Assembly (NCBI GenBank): GCA_017615355.1
Contig: JAGAAJ010000127.1
Coordinates: 1 to 51,283 of the forward strand
Reading direction: 5' to 3'
Source: Prevotella sp.
GTDB lineage: Bacteria; Bacteroidota; Bacteroidia; Bacteroidales; Bacteroidaceae
DNA: 51,283 bases
Shown: positions 30,784 to 39,525 of the stretch, one piece after another
Layout: each line of letters opens with the position of its first letter
How positions within the stretch are numbered: position 1 is the first letter of the stretch
Position numbers and translations under genes: made by a program
Notes under the pieces: model-generated
What the model was told of the DNA's origin: nothing
The model's database searches: none
Seen by the model: the letters and a program-made list of their open reading frames with translations, nothing else

Positions 30784-31554
30784 ATGAATCAGATACATCC
30801 TTTAGCCGTCGTCTCGCCTGAGGCTCAGCTGGGCGACAATAACGTGATAGGCCCGTTCTGTGTGGTCGACGCCAATGTGGTGATGGGCGACAACAATCAC
30901 CTGCTGAACAGCGTTACCATCCACACGGGAGCACGCATTGGCAACGGTAATGAGTTCTTCCCGGGTGCCAGCATCTCGACAAAGCCGCAAGACTTGAAGT
31001 TCAAGGGAGAAGAGTCGCTTTGCATCATTGGCGACAATAACAGCATCCGTGAGAATGTGACCATCAGCCGAGGAACGGCTTCACGCGGCAAGACCGTGGT
31101 AGGCAGCGGTAATCTGCTGATGGAGAATATGCATATTGCACACGATTGTGTCATCGGCAACGGCTGCATCATCGGCAACTCTACGAAGTTTGCCGGCGAG
31201 GTGGAGGTGGACGACAATGCCATCATCTCGGCTGAGGTGCTGTTCCACCAGTTCATTCGCATTGGTAGCTATGTGATGATACAAGGCGGATGCCGCACCA
31301 GTCAGGACATCCCGCCGTATATCATTGCCGGCAAGGAGCCTATACGCTATGCAGGTGTGAACCTCATTGGTCTGCGTCGTCGCGGTTTCTCGAATGAGAC
31401 TATCGAGATGATTCACGACACCTACCGCACCATCTATTCGAAGGGCATCATCAAGGACGGCATCGCCGAGGCACGCGCGAAGTATCCCGACTCGAAGGAA
31501 GTGGAGTATATATGCTCGTTTGTTGAGAGTTCGAAGAGGGGAATCATCCGATAG
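30784..31554 (+). CDS. lpxA: UDP-N-acetylglucosamine acyltransferase
   Basis: A 256-residue LpxA, the first enzyme of lipid A synthesis, moving a 3-hydroxyacyl chain from ACP to UDP-GlcNAc. It is a left-handed beta-helix of hexapeptide repeats; the catalytic histidine is H120 in ENMHIAHDC, and KPQDLKFKGE, NSTKFAGEVEV and LIGLRRRGFS are family signatures. The start at 30784 is fixed by the promoter box 20 bp upstream. In many Bacteroidales lpxA follows lpxD and the lpxC/fabZ fusion; here it follows tRNAs instead. The miaA copy 2 ATG comes directly after the stop. Confidence 0.95.
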   Translation: MNQIHPLAVVSPEAQLGDNNVIGPFCVVDANVVMGDNNHLLNSVTIHTGARIGNGNEFFPGASISTKPQDLKFKGEESLCIIGDNNSIRENVTISRGTASRGKTVVGSGNLLMENMHIAHDCVIGNGCIIGNSTKFAGEVEVDDNAIISAEVLFHQFIRIGSYVMIQGGCRTSQDIPPYIIAGKEPIRYAGVNLIGLRRRGFSNETIEMIHDTYRTIYSKGIIKDGIAEARAKYPDSKEVEYICSFVESSKRGIIR

Positions 31555-32481
31555 ATGAAGACGTTGATAGTGATTACCGGCCCTACGGCTGTGGGCAAGA
31601 CGGCACTATGCCTAAACCTGGCCCGCCACTTCAACATCCCTATCATTAATGCCGACTCGCGACAGATCTTCCGCGAACTGAAGATTGGCACTGCCGCACC
31701 TACCGAGGAACAGCTCAGGCAGGTGCGGCATTACTTTGTAGGCACGCTTGGGCTGGAGGACTACTACAGCGCCTCGATGTATGAGCAGCAGGTGATGGCC
31801 TTGCTCGACGAACTGTTCCAACAGTCGGACTATGCCCTGCTATCAGGTGGATCTATGATGTATATCGATGCGGTGTGCAACGGCATTGATGACATCCCCA
31901 CCGTTGACGATGAGACACGTGTTACGATGAAGCGCCGCTTGCAGGAAGAAGGCCTGGAAGCGCTGTGCGAGGAGTTGCGACGCCTTGACCCTGAGCATTG
32001 GGCCATCGTAGACCGCAAGAACCCACGTCGTGTGGTGCACGCACTCGAAATTTGCCACATGACGGGCCGCACGTATACATCCTTCAGGAAGAGGGAGCTT
32101 GGTGATACCTCTCGCCTTTACCCCTCATCCCGTCCCTTCCGCATTGTGAAGATAGCGCTGACACGACCACGTGAGGAACTCTACAATCGCATCAATGCCC
32201 GTGTGGACTTGATGATGCAGCAGGGATTGCTCGACGAGGCACGCCGACTGTTGCCTCATCGTCATCTGAACGCGTTGAACACGGTGGGCTATAAAGAGAT
32301 GTTCGCGTACTTTGACAACACATGGTCGCTGGACGAGGCTGTGGAACGTATGAAAGGCAACACGCGGCGCTATGCCCGCAAACAGCTGACGTGGTTTAAA
32401 AAGGACAACGAAGTGACGTGGTTCTCACCCGACGACGAACAGCAAATCATTGAGCATATTCATGAGTCCGTCGAACAGTGA
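31555..32481 (+). CDS. miaA: tRNA dimethylallyltransferase, copy 2
   Basis: A 308-residue MiaA of the common bacterial type: P-loop GPTAVGKT (residues 9-16), [30 protein letters not shown], and the tail [16 protein letters not shown]. It begins at the base after the lpxA stop, so the two genes are translationally linked. It is the second miaA in the window; copy 1 at 25386 differs clearly in the middle region. The two may act on different tRNAs or donors, or one may be redundant. Confidence 0.95.
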   Translation: MKTLIVITGPTAVGKTALCLNLARHFNIPIINADSRQIFRELKIGTAAPTEEQLRQVRHYFVGTLGLEDYYSASMYEQQVMALLDELFQQSDYALLSGGSMMYIDAVCNGIDDIPTVDDETRVTMKRRLQEEGLEALCEELRRLDPEHWAIVDRKNPRRVVHALEICHMTGRTYTSFRKRELGDTSRLYPSSRPFRIVKIALTRPREELYNRINARVDLMMQQGLLDEARRLLPHRHLNALNTVGYKEMFAYFDNTWSLDEAVERMKGNTRRYARKQLTWFKKDNEVTWFSPDDEQQIIEHIHESVEQ

Positions 32482-32612
32482 AAAAGTACGAAAACAATCG
32501 TTTGCAAGCCCTTTTAACGCTTTTTTAGCATACATCAAGAAATTGTGCTCCCGCACAACAATTTTTTCTAATTTTTTTTTAAGAAAAGTTTGCAACATTC
32601 AAAATCTTTGCT

Positions 32613-32620
32613 TACCTTTG
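32613..32620 (+). promoter_or_regulatory. Promoter -7 box before the symporter leader
   Basis: TACCTTTG followed by CAACG. It lies about 130 bp before the symporter ATG and about 60 bp before a terminator-like hairpin. Confidence 0.7.
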
Positions 32621-32679
32621 CAACGTTATCCTGAAAACAATCTTTTTACCTTAAAAGAACTAATACCTATTGAAGATAG

Positions 32680-32715
32680 AAGCGATCGGCTGTGAAGTCC
32701 GTCGCTTTTGTTTTT
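32680..32715 (+). terminator. Terminator-like hairpin in the symporter leader
   Basis: AAGCGA-T-CGG at 32680-32689 pairs with CCGTCGCTT at 32699-32707 (nine pairs, one bulged T, 9-nt loop), then a T-rich run to 32715. It stands between the promoter at 32613 and the ATG at 32752, so it may attenuate the symporter gene or end a short RNA. Confidence 0.65.
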
Positions 32716-32751
32716 ATAAATAGTATATGAACTGATTGCTTAACTGAAACG

Positions 32752-34149
32752 ATGAATGAATTTATAACCCAATTGAATGATGTTTTATGGAGCTATGTGC
32801 TCATAGTGGCCTTGGTGGGCTGCGGCATATGGTTTACGTGCAGAACGCGCTTTGTGCAATTCCGCATGGTAGGCGAGATGTTGCGGTTGCTGACCGAGTC
32901 GGCTGTTGATACTGTGAAAGGCACGAAGCACATTTCTTCGTTTCAGGCTTTCGCTGTCAGTGTGGCTACGCGTGTGGGCACTGGCAATCTGGCAGGTGTG
33001 GCTACAGCTATCGCTATAGGCGGTCCTGGAGCTGTGTTCTGGATGTGGCTGATAGCGCTCATTGGCTCTGCCACCGCTTTCGTGGAGTCTACGCTGGCCC
33101 AACTATTCAAGAAGAGACACAAGGATTCGTTCATTGGCGGTCCTGCCTACTATATTCAGCAGGGCTTGCACAAGCGTTGGATGGCCGTGCTCTTTGCCGT
33201 GCTCATCACACTACAGTTCGGCCTGTCGAACAATTCCATCCAGGCGAACACTATTTGTGGGGCCATGCAGGAGGCATTTGGTTTTTCGCCTGTATGGGTG
33301 GGTGTTGCGTTGGCAGCAATGGCGCTGTTCATCGTCTTCGGCGGCATCCAGCGAATCGCCCGCGTCAGTTCGGTGCTGGTGCCTATCATGGCTGTGGGCT
33401 ATGTGGTGCTGGCAATTGTTGTCATTGCGACGAACATCGAGCATATTCCGCATGTGCTGAAGGTCATTGTGCAGGATGCTTTCGGCTTTGGGCAGATAGC
33501 AGGTGGCGGTATCGGCGCCGCTATGATGAATGGCATCAAGCGCGGACTCTTCAGCAACGAAGCTGGTGAGGGCAGTGCTCCTAATGTGGCTGCTACGGCT
33601 ACGACGACGCATCCTGTGAAGCAAGGACTGATTCAGGCACTTGGCGTCTTCACCGATACGCTGCTGGTCTGTTCCTGCACAGCATTTATCATCCTCATCA
33701 GCGGTCTCTATCAGCATCCAGAGCTGAACGGCATTGCCCTGACGCAGTCGGCCCTGCAGTCGGAAGTAGGCGCTGCAGGTCCCGTGTTTGTGGCAGTAGC
33801 TATCTTTCTCTTCGCATTCTCCAGCATAATCGGCAACTATTATTATGGTGAGGCGAATATTCGTTTCATCACGCCCAGTCAGAAGGTGATGACCGTCTAT
33901 CGCATCTGCTCGGCAGGTGTGATGGTGATGTTCGGTGCCTTAGCCAGTTTTGAGTTAGCGTGGAACATCGTTGATTTCTTCATGGCCTTCCTTACAGCCT
34001 GCAACCTCGTGGCCATCGTGCTGTTGGGTCGCTATGCCTTCCGCTTGCTTGACGATTATAGAAAGCAGAAGAAACAAGGGATTAAAGAGCCCGTCTTCCA
34101 TCGCAGCCAATTGCCTGAGCTGGAAGACGAGATAGAGTGCTGGGAGTGA
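32752..34149 (+). CDS. Sodium:alanine/glycine symporter (AGCS family)
   Basis: A 465-residue membrane transporter of the AGCS family (AlsT/DagA type), which brings alanine or glycine in with sodium. Family signatures are TRVGTGNLAGVATAI, FIGGPAYYIQQG, the NGIKRGLFSNEAGEGSAPN consensus near residue 262, and IIGNYYYGEANI. About ten to eleven membrane helices are evident. It is monocistronic: gluQ is convergent 9 bp downstream. The leader contains a terminator-like hairpin, so expression may be controlled by attenuation. Confidence 0.94.
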   Translation: MNEFITQLNDVLWSYVLIVALVGCGIWFTCRTRFVQFRMVGEMLRLLTESAVDTVKGTKHISSFQAFAVSVATRVGTGNLAGVATAIAIGGPGAVFWMWLIALIGSATAFVESTLAQLFKKRHKDSFIGGPAYYIQQGLHKRWMAVLFAVLITLQFGLSNNSIQANTICGAMQEAFGFSPVWVGVALAAMALFIVFGGIQRIARVSSVLVPIMAVGYVVLAIVVIATNIEHIPHVLKVIVQDAFGFGQIAGGGIGAAMMNGIKRGLFSNEAGEGSAPNVAATATTTHPVKQGLIQALGVFTDTLLVCSCTAFIILISGLYQHPELNGIALTQSALQSEVGAAGPVFVAVAIFLFAFSSIIGNYYYGEANIRFITPSQKVMTVYRICSAGVMVMFGALASFELAWNIVDFFMAFLTACNLVAIVLLGRYAFRLLDDYRKQKKQGIKEPVFHRSQLPELEDEIECWE

Positions 34150-34158
34150 GCGTTTTCA

Positions 34159-35094
34159 CTATGAACCCGCTATGACGGTGATGTCGTTGTGAGGAACCTT
34201 GTCCCAAGAGAAGACCTTTAGTAGCTGGCAGGGCATGATGGGTTGAGGATCTGGCAGCAATCCTGCATAGTAAGCTAATTGTCCAATTATTTCAGAAGCG
34301 GTGTATTTCTGTCGCAGGACGCCCATGTCAAGGCTCTTGTCACGTTTCGACAGCCGCTGTCCTGCCTCGTTGATAAGCAATGGCAGGTGGATGAACTGTG
34401 GTGGAGTGAAACCGAGAATACGTGATAGGGAAATCTGCTGTGGAGAAGACAGCAGTAGGTCGCGTCCACGCACCACTTCGTTGATTCCCATCAGCCCGTC
34501 GTCGACAACTACCGCCAGCTGGTAGGCCCATGCCCCGTCCTTGCGGCGGATAATGTAGTCGCCCACCTGTTGCGCCATATTAACGCTTTGGATGCCATAG
34601 TGGCCGTCGACGAAGGAAACATCCTCGTCAGCAACCATCAGACGAGTGGCTGCAGCACGTCCACCTTCCACTTTCAATTCTCCACCTTCAACCATCAACC
34701 TTTCACCTTCTACCTTCTTTGGTCTGCACGTCCCAGGATACACCACGCGGCCATCACTCTCATGTGGAGCCTGTGTGGCCAGCAGATCGGCGCGTGTGCA
34801 GTAGCAAGGATAGGTAAGGCCCTGCTGCTGCAATAGCTGATAATAATGTTCGTAGATATCGGAACGCTGACTCTGGAATACCGGTTCACCGTCCCATTTC
34901 AGACCCAGCCATTGCAGGTCGTCCATCAGCAGTTTGGCATATTCCATGTGTGAGCGTTGCGGGTCAATATCCTCAATGCGTAGCAGCCAACGTCCTTCTT
35001 TGCTCTTAGCTGAGAGCCACGACAGTAGCGCGCTGAACACATTTCCAAGGTGCATACGGCCTGTCGGCGACGGAGCAAAGCGTCCTGTAATCAT
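34159..35094 (-). CDS. gluQ: Glutamyl-Q tRNA(Asp) synthetase
   Basis: A 311-residue truncated GluRS paralogue (GluQRS) that attaches glutamate to queuosine in the wobble position of tRNA-Asp. The ATP motif is GRFAPSPTGRMHLGN, the KMSKS-like loop is RLSKRDKSL, and there is a CYCTR zinc-type segment; the anticodon-binding domain is absent as expected. Residues about 126-145 are an unusual lysine-, glutamate- and glycine-rich insert encoded by an imperfect DNA repeat. I chose the ATG at 35094; the in-frame ATG at 35160 lies upstream of the promoter box. Confidence 0.92.
   Translation of the reverse strand: MITGRFAPSPTGRMHLGNVFSALLSWLSAKSKEGRWLLRIEDIDPQRSHMEYAKLLMDDLQWLGLKWDGEPVFQSQRSDIYEHYYQLLQQQGLTYPCYCTRADLLATQAPHESDGRVVYPGTCRPKKVEGERLMVEGGELKVEGGRAAATRLMVADEDVSFVDGHYGIQSVNMAQQVGDYIIRRKDGAWAYQLAVVVDDGLMGINEVVRGRDLLLSSPQQISLSRILGFTPPQFIHLPLLINEAGQRLSKRDKSLDMGVLRQKYTASEIIGQLAYYAGLLPDPQPIMPCQLLKVFSWDKVPHNDITVIAGS
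34661..34719 (+). repeat. Imperfect repeat inside gluQ
   Basis: The plus strand alternates CCACCTTCCACTTTCAA-like and TTCAACCATCAACCTTTC-like units. It is in frame and encodes KKVEGERLMVEGGELKVEGG in GluQ. Confidence 0.65.
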
Positions 35095-35126
35095 TCTATT
35101 GTTTTCGTTTTTCGTTTTTGTTGTCG

Positions 35127-35134
35127 CAAAGTTA
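35127..35134 (-). promoter_or_regulatory. Promoter -7 box for gluQ
   Basis: The minus strand reads TAACTTTG followed by CG, 33 bp upstream of the ATG at 35094. Confidence 0.7.
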
Positions 35135-35229
35135 CACATAATCTTTGATTTTTGATTCAACTTACTTGATTTTTTGATGAATTGTCAGACTTTTTTTTGT
35201 GAAGAGTGCGCTTTTTGAAAAACTTTTAT

Positions 35230-35237
35230 TATCTTTG
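35230..35237 (+). promoter_or_regulatory. Promoter -7 box for aldA-lutABC
   Basis: TATCTTTG followed by CGG, 42 bp before the ATG at 35280. Earlier in-frame codons back to 35199 lie before this box. Confidence 0.7.
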
Positions 35238-35279
35238 CGGATGATTTTTGACAAACATAACCTAATAACAACCACACGT

Positions 35280-36722
35280 ATGAAAGACTTACAGATGTAC
35301 ATTAACGGTCAGTTCTGCGCAAGCTCGAACGGCCAGTGGATTAATGTGTTGAACCCGTCGACTGAGGAGGTCATCTCGCGCCAGCCGGAAGGCACCATCG
35401 AGGATGTGAACCGTGCATTGGATGCTGCCCGTGCTGCCCAGAAGGCTTGGGCCAAGACGCCTGCCATCGAGCGTGCCGGCTACTTGCTGAAGATTGCAGC
35501 AGGCATCAAGGCACGTGAGAATGAGTTCACCGAGATTATTATGCGCGAGCAGGGTAAGACCCGCACGTGGGCTGCCATCGAGGTAGGTGCCACCATTGCC
35601 TATTTCGAGTATATGGCCACCTTCGCACGCCACATTGAGGGTGAAATCATTCCCTCTGACCGTCCCAATGAGACTATTCTGCTGACGAAGAAACCAATCG
35701 GTGTCGTTGCAGGCATTCTCCCCTGGAACTTCCCGTTCTTCCTCATCGCCCGCAAGGCCGGTGCTGCGCTGATTGCCGGATGTACCATCGTCATCAAGCC
35801 GAGCCAGCTCACTCCTGAGAACTGTACTGAGTTTGCAAAGGTCGTCGCTGAGACTGGCCTGCCCGCAGGCGTCATCAATATCGTGACGGGTAAGGGTAGC
35901 GTCATCGGCAATGAGATGGCAGGAAGCCCGAAGATTGACATTGTCTCTGTGACAGGCTCTGTGGCTGCAGGCGAGAGTATCATGGCTGCCGCCTCGAAGA
36001 ATATCACCAAGGTCAGCCTCGAATTGGGAGGCAAGGCTCCTGCTATCGTGATGAAGGACGCCGACCTGGAGCGTGCTGCTCAGTGGATTGTTGATTCGCG
36101 TATAGGCAACAATGGTCAGATCTGCAACAATGCCGAGCGTGTCTATGTACAGAAGGAGGTGAAGGAAGCCTTCACGAAGATTCTCGTAGAGAAGATGAAA
36201 GCCGTGAAGGTGGGCGATCCCTGCAAGGACGAGAGCGTCGACATGGGTCCGCTGGTAGAGCAGCGTGCCTTGGAGAGTGTTACCGAGAAAGTGGAGCGTG
36301 CCATCAAACAGGGTGCCAAGCTGCTGTGTGGCGGACATAGGGTAGGGGAGAAAGGCTACTTCTACGCCGCTACCGTGCTTGACGACTGCCGTCAGGATAT
36401 GGACATCATCCATGAGGAAACCTTTGGCCCCGTCATCCCGCTCATCGAGTTCAACACCATTGACGACGCCATCGCTATGGCCAACGACTGCGAATATGGC
36501 CTGGCTTCGAGCATCTTCACCAAGGATTTGAACATTGCTGTGAAGGCCTGCCGCGAGCTTGAGTTTGGCGAGACCTACATCAACCGCGAGCACTTCGAGG
36601 CCATACAGGGCTTCCACGCCGGCATGAAGAAGTCGGGCATCGGTGGTGCCGACGGCAAGCATGGCGTTGACGAGTATCTCGTTACACACGTCACATATCT
36701 TGATACTTACGAAGACATGTAG
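35280..36722 (+). CDS. aldA: Lactaldehyde dehydrogenase (AldA type)
   Basis: A 480-residue NAD-dependent aldehyde dehydrogenase, very close to E. coli AldA in its second half (GETYINREHFEAIQGFHAG, KKSGIGGADGKHG). The catalytic cysteine is C282 in GQICNNAERV and the general base is E248 in LELGGKAP. AldA oxidises L-lactaldehyde, from fucose or rhamnose, or related aldehydes, to L-lactate. The start at 35280 follows the promoter box. The lutABC genes for lactate oxidation follow at once (3-bp gap), which strongly supports lactaldehyde as substrate. Confidence 0.92.
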   Translation: MKDLQMYINGQFCASSNGQWINVLNPSTEEVISRQPEGTIEDVNRALDAARAAQKAWAKTPAIERAGYLLKIAAGIKARENEFTEIIMREQGKTRTWAAIEVGATIAYFEYMATFARHIEGEIIPSDRPNETILLTKKPIGVVAGILPWNFPFFLIARKAGAALIAGCTIVIKPSQLTPENCTEFAKVVAETGLPAGVINIVTGKGSVIGNEMAGSPKIDIVSVTGSVAAGESIMAAASKNITKVSLELGGKAPAIVMKDADLERAAQWIVDSRIGNNGQICNNAERVYVQKEVKEAFTKILVEKMKAVKVGDPCKDESVDMGPLVEQRALESVTEKVERAIKQGAKLLCGGHRVGEKGYFYAATVLDDCRQDMDIIHEETFGPVIPLIEFNTIDDAIAMANDCEYGLASSIFTKDLNIAVKACRELEFGETYINREHFEAIQGFHAGMKKSGIGGADGKHGVDEYLVTHVTYLDTYEDM

Positions 36723-36725
36723 TCT

Positions 36726-37484
36726 ATGAAAATAGGACTATTTATTCCCTGCTATGTCGATGCGCTCTACCCTGAGGTGGGCGTATCGACATTGCGCTTA
36801 TTGCGCTCATTGGGACTGGATGTAGACTATCCCGAGAAGCAGACCTGTTGCGGACAGCCGATGGGCAACGCTGGCTTTGAGCGGATGGCCGTGCCCCTGG
36901 CCAGAAAGTTTGACGAGCTGTTCAAAGGCTACGATTACGTGGTGGCGCCCAGCGCCAGTTGTGCCGCATACGTGAGGCTTTTTCACCCGAGGCTCCTATC
37001 CAATGAGGCCGTGGGGACCCATAAGCCCCATGAGTGTGAGGCTGCTGGAAAGACGATGGACTTGGTAGAGTTTCTGCACGATGTTGTCAAGGTGGAGAGC
37101 CTGCCCGCCAAGTTCCCTCACAAGGTGAGCGTACACAACTCTTGTCACGGTGTGCGCGAGCTGGGCCTCTCGTCGCCTTCAGAGCGCAACATCCCCAGGT
37201 TCAACAAGATGATCGACTTGCTGAAACTGGTGGAGGGCATTGAGATTGTGGAGCCTGAGCGCCCTGATGAGTGTTGCGGCTTCGGCGGTATGTTTGCCGT
37301 CGAGGAGCAGGCCGTCTCTGCCCGCATGGGACTGGAGAAGGTTCGCCGTCACATGGCCACGGGTGCCGAATACATCACCGGCCCTGATTCCTCCTGCCTC
37401 ATGCATATGCAGGGTGTGGCTCAGAAGCAAGGCTTAGACATCAAGTTCATACATGTTGCACAAATTCTATCCGCAGGACTATGA
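36726..37484 (+). CDS. lutA: Lactate utilization protein A, iron-sulfur subunit
   Basis: A 252-residue LutA (YkgE) protein with two CCG-type cysteine motifs: CCGQPMGN (C41-C42) and CCGFGGMF (C183-C184). Such CCG domains carry electrons in heterodisulfide-reductase-like enzymes. LutA works with LutB and LutC to oxidise L-lactate to pyruvate. It starts 3 bp after aldA, and its stop overlaps the lutB ATG by 4 bp. Confidence 0.94.
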   Translation: MKIGLFIPCYVDALYPEVGVSTLRLLRSLGLDVDYPEKQTCCGQPMGNAGFERMAVPLARKFDELFKGYDYVVAPSASCAAYVRLFHPRLLSNEAVGTHKPHECEAAGKTMDLVEFLHDVVKVESLPAKFPHKVSVHNSCHGVRELGLSSPSERNIPRFNKMIDLLKLVEGIEIVEPERPDECCGFGGMFAVEEQAVSARMGLEKVRRHMATGAEYITGPDSSCLMHMQGVAQKQGLDIKFIHVAQILSAGL

Positions 37485-38887
37485 GCACGAAACATTCAAA
37501 AGCAGCTGAAGCCTATCTGAAGGATGATGCCGTAGTGACACGCCACGATCAGACCTTCTTTGGGGTGCGGCAGAAACGCGACCGCATGGCACAGGCTTTG
37601 CCAGAGTGGGAAGACCTGCGCGAGGCGGCCAGCCAGATCAAGAAACATACGGAGACGCACTTGGCCGACTATTTGGAGCAGTTTGAGCAGAACGCTCTCC
37701 AGAATGGCGTTCATGTGCATTGGGCTCAGGATGCCGACGAATACAATCGCATCGTCTTCGACATCCTCTCGCAGCACAACGTGAAAAAGGTGGTGAAGAG
37801 CAAGAGCATGCTGACCGAGGAGTGCCATCTGAACGAGAATCTGGAGGCAAAGGGCATCGAGGTTGTAGAGACCGATTTGGGCGAGCGCATCCTGCAGATG
37901 ATGAAGCTGGCGCCGAGTCATATCGTGATGCCCGCCCTGCATGTGCATCGTGAGGAGATTGGCGACACCTTCCGCCGCCTCATCCCCGATTTCAACGAGA
38001 TTGCCGCCACTTACAGCGCTGTCGGCGGTTCACCCGCCGACAAAAACGACCCGACCTTCCTCACCTACGTGGCCCGTATGCATTTGCGCCAGCAGTTTGC
38101 CGAGGCCGACTGCGGTATGACGGGCGCCAACTTCGGCATTGCCGCCACAGGCGACGTGGTAGTGTGCACCAACGAAGGCAACGCCGACATGTCGACATCG
38201 ATTCCCAAGCTGCATATCGTGTCGATGGGCATTGAGAAACTGATTCCCGACTATCAGGCGATGGGCGTCTTCCAGCGCCTGCTTGCCCGCTGCGGCACAG
38301 GACAGGAGACGACGGTCTACACCAGTCATTTTCGTGGCCCGCGACCTGGTGGCGAGATGCATATCGTGCTGGTAGACAATGGGCGCAGCGAGATCATCGG
38401 CAATCCCGAGCATTGGCAGACGCTGAAGTGTATGCGCTGTGGCGCCTGCATGAACACGTGTCCCGTCTATCGCCGCTCGGCTGGCTACAGCTACACCTAT
38501 TTCATTCCAGGCCCCGTCGGCGTGAATCTCGGCATGTTGCGCGACCCGCATCAGTATTACGACAACGTCTCTGCCTGTTCGCTCTGCTGCTCATGCGACA
38601 ATGTCTGTCCCGTGAAGGTCGACCTCTCGACGCAGATCTATCGTTGGCGACAGCAGCTGGAGTCGCTGGGTCATGCCAATAAGATGAAGAAGATGATGTC
38701 GAAAGGCATGAGCTGTATGTTCAACCATCCAAAGGTCTATAAGGGCGCGTTGTGGATGTCGCCCGTAGCCAACTGGGTGCCAGGCCCGCTGATGAACCTG
38801 AAGCTGAATCCTTGGGCCTACGGCCATAAGATGATGAAGTTCCCCAAGAAGTCGTTCCACCAACTTTGGAAAAAAGAAAAGCTATGA
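37481..38887 (+). CDS. lutB: Lactate utilization protein B, iron-sulfur protein
   Basis: A 468-residue LutB (YkgF). The N-terminal LUD domain (about 60-290) is followed by two 4Fe-4S motifs: CMRCGACMNTCP (C317, C320, C323, C327) and CSLCCSCDNVCP (C366 to C376). It forms the electron-transfer core of the LutABC L-lactate oxidase system. It overlaps lutA by 4 bp and lutC by 4 bp. Confidence 0.95.
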   Translation: MSTKHSKAAEAYLKDDAVVTRHDQTFFGVRQKRDRMAQALPEWEDLREAASQIKKHTETHLADYLEQFEQNALQNGVHVHWAQDADEYNRIVFDILSQHNVKKVVKSKSMLTEECHLNENLEAKGIEVVETDLGERILQMMKLAPSHIVMPALHVHREEIGDTFRRLIPDFNEIAATYSAVGGSPADKNDPTFLTYVARMHLRQQFAEADCGMTGANFGIAATGDVVVCTNEGNADMSTSIPKLHIVSMGIEKLIPDYQAMGVFQRLLARCGTGQETTVYTSHFRGPRPGGEMHIVLVDNGRSEIIGNPEHWQTLKCMRCGACMNTCPVYRRSAGYSYTYFIPGPVGVNLGMLRDPHQYYDNVSACSLCCSCDNVCPVKVDLSTQIYRWRQQLESLGHANKMKKMMSKGMSCMFNHPKVYKGALWMSPVANWVPGPLMNLKLNPWAYGHKMMKFPKKSFHQLWKKEKL

Positions 38888-39477
38888 GCTCAAGAGAAGA
38901 TATATTGCAGAGGCTTCGCAAGAACACCCGCGAGACCTACGACATGCCCGACCTGTCGCAGCTGAAGCCCATCACCTATGCCGACCCTGTGGCTGAGTTC
39001 ATCACGAAAACCACGACGACGGCAGGTGCAAAGCTGATAGAGATGAAGGCTGGTGACAACCTGAACGACATCGTGCATCAGGCTTATCCTGACGCCAAGG
39101 TGGTGGCCGGCAATATGCCTGGCGTCGAGGCCGACATCAATCCCGACACAGCTAGTGCCCAGGAGTTGATGAAGGTTGATGTGGGCGTCATTGAGGGATG
39201 TATCGGCGTGGCCGAGAACGCTTGTATCTGGATTCCGCAGCAGATGAAGGAGAAGGCTGTTTGCTTTGCCTCGCAGCAATTGGTCATCGTGCTCAGCCGC
39301 GATGCCATCATCAATAATATGCATGAGGCCTACGAGCGCATTGCCGCCTCAAAAGAGTATTTCCAGGAGTACAAGTTCGGCACGTTCATCAGCGGCCCCA
39401 GCAAGACTGCCGACATTGAGTCGGCCCTTGTCTATGGCGCACAGGCTGCACGTGGCGTCACTGTCGTGCTAAGATAA
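38884..39477 (+). CDS. lutC: Lactate utilization protein C
   Basis: A 197-residue LUD-domain protein (LutC/YkgG), the third part of the L-lactate oxidation complex. Typical features are the N-terminal SREDILQRLRKN helix, VDVGVIEGCIGVAENACIWIP and SGPSKTADIES near the end. The ATG at 38884 overlaps the lutB stop (ATGA), the usual coupling in this operon; an in-frame ATG at 38866 is less likely. A strong terminator follows the stop. Confidence 0.93.
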   Translation: MSSREDILQRLRKNTRETYDMPDLSQLKPITYADPVAEFITKTTTTAGAKLIEMKAGDNLNDIVHQAYPDAKVVAGNMPGVEADINPDTASAQELMKVDVGVIEGCIGVAENACIWIPQQMKEKAVCFASQQLVIVLSRDAIINNMHEAYERIAASKEYFQEYKFGTFISGPSKTADIESALVYGAQAARGVTVVLR

Positions 39478-39520
39478 AAGAAGCCCGCGCTCCCTTCTAT
39501 AAGGTAGCCGGGCTTTTTTT
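39478..39520. terminator. Bidirectional terminator after lutC
   Basis: AAGCCCG at 39481-39487 pairs with CGGGCTT at 39509-39515, followed by a T7 run on the plus strand and preceded by AAAAG, so it also reads as a terminator from the other side. It separates lutC from the convergent ECF sigma gene. Confidence 0.85.
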
Positions 39521-39525
39521 ATAAG

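Noticed and set aside
32621-32751. Glycine riboswitch before the AGCS symporter
   Set aside because: I cannot find the paired aptamer cores; only a single hairpin with T-run is visible.
35289-36689. A 466-codon open frame opposite aldA
   Set aside because: Same codon-bias shadow; aldA is certain from its motifs, and no promoter serves the opposite strand.
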